64,000 nt of DNA from the NCBI RefSeq assembly GCF_030506365.1, contig NZ_CP073092.1, forward strand, positions 1 to 64,000, in the 5' to 3' direction. This document shows positions 57,678-64,000 of this stretch, one piece after another (within the stretch, counting starts at the first letter, position 1; each line of letters starts with the position of its first letter). A program made the position numbers and the translations under genes. The stretch comes from Corynebacterium tuberculostearicum. GTDB taxonomy: Bacteria > Actinomycetota > Actinomycetes > Mycobacteriales > Mycobacteriaceae. Under the pieces are notes generated by a model. The model worked only from the letters and a program-made list of their open reading frames with translations, did no database searches and was not told the origin of the DNA.

Positions 57678-58661
57678 CTAGTCAAAGTTCAATGTGCGGT
57701 TCTTCTGGCGCAGGCGAATCGTAATATTTTTCTGGCCGGCGCCGAGGGCAATGATTTTCCCGCTCAGCACCCGGGCGACGGCCAGGTCTTCCTCCGTCGG
57801 TGCTTCGGCCGCGACCCGCACCGTAGGCAGCCATGCATCGTGCGGGTCTGGCGCGCCGAGGTGAATGAGCCGTTCGCGCTCCACGTCGATCCAATAGCCC
57901 TCCGTGGCCATGAAGCGGTCGTGGCTTCCCTCGAAGGAATCGCGGCGCCACCCACCCTCGGCCACGCGGAAAACAAAGGGGCAATAGCCAAAGCGCGAAG
58001 GCACGATATAGCGTGTCTGGGGGCTAACGCGCCAATGGCCGCGCGCGGAACTCCAGACTTGGCGGTAGGTATCGGCCAGGCTCATGCCCAACCGCAGGCG
58101 CTGCTGCCTGTCTTCGTCCAACCCAGCACCATCTACCTGGGTGTTTAGCTCCCCGAGCCGCGTGGCATCGGCCACGTACATGCCCAACCACGCTTCCTCC
58201 GGAGTAGTGTACGGGCCGGTGATATCACGGTGGAAGGAATCCGGCACGGCCCGTTCTGCGTCCTGGGGCAGGCGCTGGCGGGCGGCAAAGGCCCACAGGC
58301 GCGGATGCCCCATGCGGTATAGCATCACCGTCGCCCGCGGCAGGCGGTCGTGCACCTGCTGGCGCGTCAGATAATCCCCCGCGCTGATGCGCCGCAGCAG
58401 CTGCTTAGCGACGTCCCCCTCTACCTGCTGCTCCACACCCGGCGCGACTTCCATCTCCGGCAGCTGACTAAGCAGCATCAAATCGATGATGTCGCCCAAA
58501 TCAAAGACCTTGCTCAATTCCGTCTGCGCCTCTGGGCCAAAAGCCTCGATGGCGTGATATCCCAGCGCACCGCCCAAGCGGCGGATGAGATCCGGGGACA
58601 CGCTCACTCGGTTGCGGGTCGCATGCAATTCCGCAGCGTTGAGATTACGGTCTAGGACCAC
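57678..58661 (-). CDS. Conserved hypothetical protein
   Basis: This is a 327-residue soluble protein that I do not recognise. It begins MVLDRNLNAAELHATRNRVSV (GTG start, GGAGGAAGGAG upstream). Helical N-terminal and central parts (AKQLLRRISAGDYLTRQQVHDRL) are followed by a C-terminal beta-rich part with many aromatic residues (HDRFMATEGYWIDVERERLIHLGAP). There is no membrane segment or catalytic motif that I can name. It lies upstream of the nucleosidase gene in the same direction, probably in one transcript. Confidence 0.75.
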   Translation of the reverse strand: MVLDRNLNAAELHATRNRVSVSPDLIRRLGGALGYHAIEAFGPEAQTELSKVFDLGDIIDLMLLSQLPEMEVAPGVEQQVEGDVAKQLLRRISAGDYLTRQQVHDRLPRATVMLYRMGHPRLWAFAARQRLPQDAERAVPDSFHRDITGPYTTPEEAWLGMYVADATRLGELNTQVDGAGLDEDRQQRLRLGMSLADTYRQVWSSARGHWRVSPQTRYIVPSRFGYCPFVFRVAEGGWRRDSFEGSHDRFMATEGYWIDVERERLIHLGAPDPHDAWLPTVRVAAEAPTEEDLAVARVLSGKIIALGAGQKNITIRLRQKNRTLNFD

Positions 58662-59043
58662 GAGGGCTCCTTCCTCCCCCTCATCGGGGATTTAATTCTT
58701 AGTCATGCTTGGGATTAAGCCGAACATTGGTCTTTGCGTTGTAGGAGGCCGACCTTTCCCGTGCGCATTCTGAATGTTTCTTGGCAACGTGATGAGGGCG
58801 TTTTCCAGGCGGCAAAGCCACTATGGTGCCCTCCGTAGCTTATACAGATCCGTGAAGCAATGTTCCCCTTAAGCCTTACGCATTACATTTTTCTCCTTTT
58901 ACATCCATTGAAACTACCCCTTCAGAGCATCATTCAGAAGAATTCATGCAACCCGTGTGTTTATAGTATGACGCGGATTGATTCTCAGCTTTCCGCTCTC
59001 TTTCGCATCCGTTTTCCACTCTGCGCGCATAGGAGTCCAAACC
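58662..59043. other. Intergenic region with divergent promoters
   Basis: No gene is supported here. The right part is AT-rich and holds TATAGT at 58962-58967, a good -10 for the plus-strand cluster. A plus-strand frame (58860-59051) lacks a ribosome site and protein-like composition. AGGAG at 59031-59035 serves the TTG start at 59044. Confidence 0.5.
58962..58967 (+). promoter_or_regulatory. -10 element of the envelope protein cluster
   Basis: TATAGT, about 77 bp before the first start codon. No clear -35 is seen. Confidence 0.45.
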
Positions 59044-60054
59044 TTGACTAATAACAACGCTTGGGGTCAACCGGAGCCCTCCTCCCCAGACCCCGGCTCC
59101 TCGGGCAGCACCCAAACCTGGGGTGCGCCCTCCCCTGCATCCCCTACGCAGGAGCCAAATCCCGAATCCACTGGCAAGGGCAAACGCCTAGCCATAATTG
59201 TGGTAGCTGTCTTGGCGGCTCTCGCCCTTGTAGGCGCCGGCGCATGGGCGCTGCTAAATGAGCACGATTCCACAAACGACCCAGGCTCCACTCTTTCAGC
59301 CCCAGCTTCTACGCCTTCAGGTTCAGCGGCCTCCGAAGAGGCTTCTTCAACCGAGTCCGAAGAAGTTGCAGAAGAGAAATCAAAGAGTGAGGACAAGAAC
59401 GCTGCCGCAGCGGATGCTCCTACCAAATACGAAAAGTGCAATGACTTCGCAGATAAGAAGCTCAGCTCGTTGACTAGACCAGTTAAGGAGTATTGCGATG
59501 ACTCATGGCTTTTTGCCGCTGAAGACGGAACGTCACACTTCACGTTGTTCTATTGGACCGACAATGCGTGGCACAAATACAAAACGGATGGAACAGCTTG
59601 GCCTTCTGATATCGGATGCTATGACCAAGACAAGCTTGAAGAAGCAGGAGCACCGCTTCCCCTCCTTGACAAGGTCCTACTTTGCACCGATGAAGGCGAC
59701 ACTTCTACAGAAGCCGAAGAAGCCGAAGAAGACCCCGCAGCAGACGAGTTTGCGTGGGCCGGCGACTGGAACGGCAAATGCGATGGTCGCTATATCCTCA
59801 TCGTTGAATCCGCACTGATCGATGGGCCAGAACCATATACTGAGACCTCTCGCGTCCAGGATAAATACCCCGGTTCCAAGATCCTTTACGGCGGGGCCTG
59901 CAGCTCTCTTCGCCAGACGGTAGACGGCAAATCCGTCTACGCCATTTACTATGACGCCGGCTACAGCGTAGACAAGGTCTGTTCCCTTAAGGCCCAATAT
60001 GGCGGCAACGCTCGTTCGCTGAACAATGACGGAGATTTCTCCGATCCCTGTTAA
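59044..60054 (+). CDS. Single-pass membrane protein with cysteine-rich extracellular domain
   Basis: This is a 336-residue protein with a cytoplasmic Pro/Ser/Gln-rich N-terminus (MTNNNAWGQPEP), one membrane segment (RLAIIVVAVLAALALVGAGA, about 48-70), a Ser/Glu/Lys stalk and an extracellular domain with at least six cysteines (YEKCNDF, KEYCDD, DIGCYD, LLCTDEG, GKCDGRY, GACSSL). Paired cysteines suggest disulfides. Function is unknown. The TTG start at 59044 is chosen because AGGAG lies 8 bp upstream; an in-frame ATG at 58978 would add 22 residues. It is first in a three- or four-gene cluster. Confidence 0.78.
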   Translation: MTNNNAWGQPEPSSPDPGSSGSTQTWGAPSPASPTQEPNPESTGKGKRLAIIVVAVLAALALVGAGAWALLNEHDSTNDPGSTLSAPASTPSGSAASEEASSTESEEVAEEKSKSEDKNAAAADAPTKYEKCNDFADKKLSSLTRPVKEYCDDSWLFAAEDGTSHFTLFYWTDNAWHKYKTDGTAWPSDIGCYDQDKLEEAGAPLPLLDKVLLCTDEGDTSTEAEEAEEDPAADEFAWAGDWNGKCDGRYILIVESALIDGPEPYTETSRVQDKYPGSKILYGGACSSLRQTVDGKSVYAIYYDAGYSVDKVCSLKAQYGGNARSLNNDGDFSDPC

Positions 60055-60128
60055 TCCCCCTATATCCCTCCCCTATCACCCTCCTTCCGGCATTTTCACT
60101 GCCTATTTACACCTGAAAGGAACCTCCC

Positions 60129-60887
60129 GTGGCTCACTACAATCTCTACAACTCCCTCTCCCTGGATCCTTCCGCTGAGTCTTCCCAGCTAGTCGCCGAT
60201 GTCGAGGCCAAGCTAGCTCAGTTAAGTCCGGAAAACGCAGCAGCTCGAGACGAGCTCACCACTGCTCGTGAGATTTTCTCGGCTGAAAGTCGCCGCTCGC
60301 AATATGACAAAGAGCTGGCAGACCCGACCGGTCCAGAGGTAGATATCGCACGCATTCGCCAAATTGCAGCTTCCCCTGCTGGAACAGCTACAGACATGTC
60401 CACTCCCAAGCATGAGACCCCCTCCCCTGAAGCCAATAGCACATACACCCCTGCCCCCGGATATAACGCTGCACGCACGCCACAACACGGTTGGCCTACT
60501 CAAACCACTTCCCAGACCCCGGCTCCATCCAATAGCACCGGCTTCAACAGCTCTAAAAAGCAGTTCACTGTTGACTTCAGCAATATGTCATTCCCGGTTG
60601 AACCTGCCCGCCAACGCTGTCAGTCCATAATGTGGTGCGTGGTGTGGGGAATCCTGCTGTTGATGTGGCTCATCGCCGGTATCCGCGGGCTCTCCTTGGC
60701 CGGCACAGCCAACGATGCCACCGCAATGAGCCTGATTATGGGCTCCTCCGATCTCGAAGCAAAGACCGCAAACTTCACCGCCTCAATGATCAAGACTGTT
60801 ATCGCTACCCCACTTCTGCTTGTCCTGGCAGAGTTCATTTGGTCTATCCGCAAAACCCTCGGTCTAAAGGGCGCCAATAATGCATAG
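60129..60887 (+). CDS. Two-pass membrane protein with degenerate J-domain-like N-terminus
   Basis: This is a 252-residue protein. Residues 1-66 (YNLYNSLSLDPSAES through AREIFSAESRRSQYDKEL) resemble a J domain in pattern but lack the HPD tripeptide needed to stimulate Hsp70. A Pro/Thr-rich linker follows, then two membrane segments (about 168-190 and 218-240). GTG start with AAAGGAACC upstream. Its last 8 bp overlap the following lipoprotein gene, so they are co-translated. It may be a scaffold for the envelope cluster. Confidence 0.75.
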   Translation: MAHYNLYNSLSLDPSAESSQLVADVEAKLAQLSPENAAARDELTTAREIFSAESRRSQYDKELADPTGPEVDIARIRQIAASPAGTATDMSTPKHETPSPEANSTYTPAPGYNAARTPQHGWPTQTTSQTPAPSNSTGFNSSKKQFTVDFSNMSFPVEPARQRCQSIMWCVVWGILLLMWLIAGIRGLSLAGTANDATAMSLIMGSSDLEAKTANFTASMIKTVIATPLLLVLAEFIWSIRKTLGLKGANNA

Positions 60888-61539
60888 ACTTCGCTTCACG
60901 GCTGGCATTGTGTTAGTGGGATTAGTCGTGACCGCCTGCACGGAAAATTCCACGGACACCACAGGCCAAGAGCCTACGATTGAGACAGCGACGACGTCCG
61001 CTACAGAAGAAAGCAGCGATGCCAAGCCGAAAGAATCGCCCACTGACTCTGCTGCGAAAGAAGAAGAGCCTACTCGGCCAGTGCCCCCGAACGTCGTGAT
61101 GGATGACGAGCAGCCGAGCCCGGAAGCCGACACCGCCTCGTCGTGTGGCGCAGCTGATGCCCAAACGGCATTCTCTGAAGGAGTATCCCAAGTCGCTCCG
61201 TGGGGCACCATCGGATGGGAGCTTTTCGATTCCACCGGTTATGACCCCTGCGCATCCCTATCGTGGGAAACCCTGATGATTGAAGGAGGAACCAGTTCTT
61301 CACCCTTCCACATCATGCTGTTTAATCACGGCGAATACTTGGGCACCGCAACGGCAAAGCCCTATGGATTCGCCCCCACTATTGAGCGCGTGAGTGATTC
61401 CGAGATCGCGGTTACCTACCACTGGCCGCGCGAAGGTGAAGGCAATGCCAACCGCTCAGGCACGACCGATGCAGGCTTCCGGTGGGATGAAGGCCAGCAA
61501 AAGGTCATCATGTCTGGCGACGTACCGCCAACGGGATAA
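60880..61539 (+). CDS. LppP/LprE-family lipoprotein (copy 1)
   Basis: This is a 219-residue lipoprotein with signal peptide MHRLRFTAGIVLVGLVVTAC (lipidated Cys20). A Thr/Glu/Ser-rich stalk leads to a C-terminal domain with the LppP/LprE pattern: GYDPCASLSWETLMIEGG, SPFHIMLFNHGEYLGTATAK, EIAVTYHWPREGEGNANRSG and GFRWDEGQQ. Function of the family is unknown; it is restricted largely to mycolic-acid bacteria. It shares its C-terminal domain with the next gene. Confidence 0.88.
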   Translation: MHRLRFTAGIVLVGLVVTACTENSTDTTGQEPTIETATTSATEESSDAKPKESPTDSAAKEEEPTRPVPPNVVMDDEQPSPEADTASSCGAADAQTAFSEGVSQVAPWGTIGWELFDSTGYDPCASLSWETLMIEGGTSSSPFHIMLFNHGEYLGTATAKPYGFAPTIERVSDSEIAVTYHWPREGEGNANRSGTTDAGFRWDEGQQKVIMSGDVPPTG

Positions 61540-61641
61540 AGAGTCTCGGATTGTCATTTCGGCTTTTCTTGGCCAGCGCTGTTGCTATTGTCGGGTTTGA
61601 CTCGGCTTCCTGCTAATAGTCCCGCGAAAGGAAACTCGACC

Positions 61642-62343
61642 ATGCTGAACAGCCTCGACCGTTTCTTGCTTCAACTGCGTCCCGCAGCAGCAGTGGCTAG
61701 CGCCGGTATTCTCTGCCTTTCCTTAGCAGCCTGTGGAAGTGATTCTGCGGATCCAGAAGATTCGCCTTCTTTCTCTGCTGCAAAGGAAAGCGCTCCCGAA
61801 GCGGATCAAGCTATCTCTTCCGCCGAGGGAAATACTGAAGAAAAGCCCGCGCGAAAGACCACTACCGTAGTCGAAGCTCCTCCAGAGAAGAAGCAGGACG
61901 AGAGTGCACCTAGCCGGGGTCAAGGCAATGGTGGCTCTTCTGAGTGCAGCTCCGACAACGACGAGAGTGCCTATGAAAAGGCAATCGCTCAGGTCGAGCC
62001 ATATCCAGGACTTGATAGGCCATGGAGACCTTTTGCTTCCAATTACGACCCATGCGCGTCCCTTTCGTGGATTACGGTAACGCTCGAAGGCGCGACTGCT
62101 TCCTCGCCGTATCACATCCTCCTTTTCCACAATGGCGAATACCTAGGAACGGCCACCGCCAAGGCATACGGTTTTTCGCCAAAGGTCAGCCGAGTGGATG
62201 ATTCCGAGATTGCAGTTACCTACCGCTGGCCAAAGGAGGGTGAGGGCAACGCTGAAGCATCGGGGACAACACAAGCCGGCTTCCGCTGGGATGAAGGTGC
62301 GCAAAAGGTAGTCATGTCCGGCGACGTACCGCCTATGCAATAG
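61642..62343 (+). CDS. LppP/LprE-family lipoprotein (copy 2)
   Basis: This is a 233-residue paralogue of the preceding gene. The signal peptide ends in SLAAC (lipidated Cys near 31), followed by an acidic stalk and a C-terminal domain nearly parallel to copy 1 (YDPCASLSWITVTLEGA, SPYHILLFHNGEYLGTATAK, EIAVTYRWPKEGEGNAEASG, GDVPP). ATG 61642 is chosen because GAAAGGAAAC precedes it; the longer frame has no ribosome site. The stalk sequences differ while the domain is conserved, as after duplication. A strong terminator ends the cluster. Confidence 0.88.
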   Translation: MLNSLDRFLLQLRPAAAVASAGILCLSLAACGSDSADPEDSPSFSAAKESAPEADQAISSAEGNTEEKPARKTTTVVEAPPEKKQDESAPSRGQGNGGSSECSSDNDESAYEKAIAQVEPYPGLDRPWRPFASNYDPCASLSWITVTLEGATASSPYHILLFHNGEYLGTATAKAYGFSPKVSRVDDSEIAVTYRWPKEGEGNAEASGTTQAGFRWDEGAQKVVMSGDVPPMQ

Positions 62344-62351
62344 CTCGATGT

Positions 62352-62408
62352 AAAACAAGCACGTTTCGCCAAAATTTCACCAGTTGGGCGGCGAAACGTG
62401 CTTGTTTT
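62352..62408. terminator. Perfect 19-bp hairpin terminator
   Basis: AAAACAAGCACGTTTCGCC pairs exactly with its complement at 62390-62408 around a 19-base loop, ending in TTTT. It terminates the envelope cluster. Confidence 0.92.
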
Positions 62409-62543
62409 GCTCGAAGGGCGGACACCGTGCGACGGAGCGGTGCTTCGAGGGGAGCGGGGAAGCCAAGAAGTGGCCGCGCTCTAGGCTTTCGCGGGGAACC
62501 AAGAGCGGTTATCGTGGCCGTAACGTAGCCGAGAGAGATAGGA

Positions 62544-62732
62544 ATGAGCGAGAAGACGTTTCAGCAGAAGTTCGGGGCTTTCGCGCTGGTGGCGGCGTTT
62601 GTCCTGCTGATCGTGAACTTGACCGTAGCAGGGCCTACGGTGTTCGGTATCTCCACGCCGCTGTTGCTCGGAGTCACGGGCATCATAATGATCCGCGGTG
62701 AGAGAAGCAGCAGCGGCGTACAGGATGACTAG
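62544..62732 (+). CDS. Small two-pass membrane protein
   Basis: This is a 62-residue protein with two hydrophobic segments (about 11-30 and 36-52: FALVAAFVLLIVNLTVAG and GISTPLLLGVTGIIMI) and short charged ends. AGAGAGATAGGA lies before the ATG. I do not recognise it. Its TAG stop shares CTAG with the convergent cysN stop, so both reading frames end in the same four bases. Confidence 0.7.
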   Translation: MSEKTFQQKFGAFALVAAFVLLIVNLTVAGPTVFGISTPLLLGVTGIIMIRGERSSSGVQDD

Positions 62733-64000
62733 CGCAGGCGGTGGCCTACGAAGCCGGCGGCAAGGGTGTTGCCGGAGGATTGATCGATGAGCAGGAAGTT
62801 GCCCACCGCGCCGCGGGCGGCATAGTCCTCGACGGGGAGTTCGGCCTGGGTCTGGATGGTGATGTGGGCGATGTCGTTCATGGCGACGGACTCGGGATCT
62901 TCCACATCGGAAACGCCATCAAGATCCAGGGTGCGGGTGACGGCGGCGACGCGGGCCTTAACCAGGGAAGAGCCGTAGCGCAGCTTGAGCATCTGGCCGG
63001 GCTTAATCTCCTTTTCGGTCAGGCCCACAACGGTGGCGTCGAATTCGCGGGTGGACGCGGGGCGCTGGGGGCCGGCGAGGAGATCGCCGCGGGCGAGATC
63101 GACGTCGTCGGCAAGTAGGAGCGTCACGGAGTCGCCGGTAGCAGCGGAGTCGGCCGGACCGTCAGCAGTGTCAATCTGGGTAATGGTGCTGGTACGGCCT
63201 TCAGGGAGGCGGACCTCGTCGCCCACGGAGATGGAACCCGCCTTCACGCGGCCGGCGTAGCCGCGGTAATCGGAGGCGTGCTCGCGGATGACGTACTGGA
63301 TGGGGAAACGGAAGTCCAGCTCATCGGCGCGGCCGGTGGCCACGGGGACGGTCTCGAGAACCTCGAGGACGGTCGGGCCGGTGTACCACTCCATGGTGGT
63401 GGAGCGCTCGACCACGTTATCGCCCTTGAGCGCGGAAATCGGCACCACGGTGGTATCGGTAATACCCAGGCGGGTGGCGATCTGGTTGAACTCGGACTCG
63501 ATATCGCGGAAGACCTGCTCGTCGTAGTCCACTAGGTCGATCTTGTTCACCGCGAGGACCACGTGGCGCACGCCGAGGAGGGCGGCCACGTTGAGGTGGC
63601 GGCGGGTTTGTTCGACAACGCCATGGCGGGCGTCGATAAGAAGCACCACCACCTGAGAGGTGGACATGCCCGTGACCGTATTGCGGGTGTACTGCACGTG
63701 GCCGGGGGTATCGGCGAGGATGAAGGTGCGCTTATCCGTGGCGAAGTAGCGGTAGGCCACGTCGATGGTAATGCCCTGCTCGCGCTCGGCACGCAGGCCG
63801 TCAACAAGCAGGGAAAGGTCCATGCCGTCAAAGCCGCGGTCAGTGGAGGTGCGCTCCATGGACTCGACCTGGTCCGCGAGCACGGACTTGGTGTCATAGA
63901 GCAGGCGGCCGACGAAGGTGGACTTGCCGTCATCAACGGAGCCGGCGGTGCACAGGCGCAGGGTATCGCGCTGCTTGAGGGCGCCGACATTCGGCGTGAG
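62729..64000 (-). CDS. cysN: Sulfate adenylyltransferase subunit 1 (CysN), 5' end beyond window
   Basis: This is the GTPase subunit of ATP sulfurylase, needed to activate sulfate to APS. The visible 423 codons begin at LTPNVGALKQRDTLRL and contain the G1 loop GSVDDGKST, G3 DTPGHVQYTRN and G4 NKIDL, followed by elongation-factor-like beta-barrel domains and the end GFVGHRLR. Only the first few residues are missing at the right edge; cysD is expected just beyond it. No APS-kinase domain is fused at the C-terminus. Confidence 0.96.
   Translation of the reverse strand, partial: LTPNVGALKQRDTLRLCTAGSVDDGKSTFVGRLLYDTKSVLADQVESMERTSTDRGFDGMDLSLLVDGLRAEREQGITIDVAYRYFATDKRTFILADTPGHVQYTRNTVTGMSTSQVVVLLIDARHGVVEQTRRHLNVAALLGVRHVVLAVNKIDLVDYDEQVFRDIESEFNQIATRLGITDTTVVPISALKGDNVVERSTTMEWYTGPTVLEVLETVPVATGRADELDFRFPIQYVIREHASDYRGYAGRVKAGSISVGDEVRLPEGRTSTITQIDTADGPADSAATGDSVTLLLADDVDLARGDLLAGPQRPASTREFDATVVGLTEKEIKPGQMLKLRYGSSLVKARVAAVTRTLDLDGVSDVEDPESVAMNDIAHITIQTQAELPVEDYAARGAVGNFLLIDQSSGNTLAAGFVGHRLR

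Noticed and set aside
58860-59051. 63-codon plus-strand frame before the envelope cluster
   Set aside because: No ribosome site, and it overlaps the promoter and the chosen start of the next gene.

Overview
The window is chromosomal DNA of a Corynebacterium. The evidence is a gene order that matches, from memory, the C. glutamicum stretch from the glnX-glnH-pknG operon to cysN (glnX, glnH, pknG, ackA-pta, fprA, purT, purA, fda, spoU/pyrE, clpB, flavohaemoglobin, ald, hspR-dnaJ-grpE-dnaK, cysN). Mycolata-specific families are also present (PknG, LppP/LprE lipoproteins, DUF1023 hydrolase, HspR with HAIR operators). I see no rRNA, tRNA, IS element, prophage or CRISPR array.

Layout. 1-5341: end of a NUDIX gene, then the overlapping operon glnX-glnH-pknG (amino-acid sensing to 2-oxoglutarate dehydrogenase control). 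5457-8042: pta-ackA on the minus strand. 8271-11467: ferredoxin reductase, GNAT acetyltransferase and convergent purT. 11619-20536: an accessory block with a class F-like sortase and a 2642-residue VaFE-repeat surface protein. That protein's gene holds nine tandem 408-bp units that are identical wherever I compared them. 21273-30562: a small secreted protein, purA, an unknown protein, a FUSC membrane protein, an HNH protein, fda, a GH76-like protein, an rRNA methylase and pyrE. 30618-44000: an anchored unknown protein, a rhodanese whose catalytic Cys is Ser, clpB, a double TetR-like regulator, a glutamate symporter, a flavohaemoglobin, a nitrilase-family amidase, a WXG-like/DUF1023 pair and an aldehyde dehydrogenase. 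44241-48571: the dnaK-grpE-dnaJ-hspR operon. 49026-51493: a small acidic peptide gene and a two-component system with a 51-codon secreted-peptide gene between kinase and regulator. 52074-57654: putA, an AI-2E family transporter and a nucleosidase. 57678-62732: an unknown protein and a cluster of envelope proteins with two tandem LppP/LprE lipoproteins. 62729-64000: the 3' part of cysN.

Functional links. GlnX/GlnH/PknG, the GltS-type transporter, putA and pta-ackA all concern glutamate and central carbon flow. clpB and dnaK share HspR-type inverted repeats (TTGAG-N9-CTCAA), and clpB also has a SigH-like promoter, so the two chaperone loci form one heat-shock regulon with hspR encoded in the dnaK operon.

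The most interesting items are the kinase-peptide-regulator locus (49386-51493), the recombination-prone repeat surface protein that has no LPxTG signal and sits beside a sortase lacking the usual Arg, the Ser-substituted rhodanese, the PknG N-terminal triplicate motif, and three convergent gene pairs that share a single CTAG as both stop codons.
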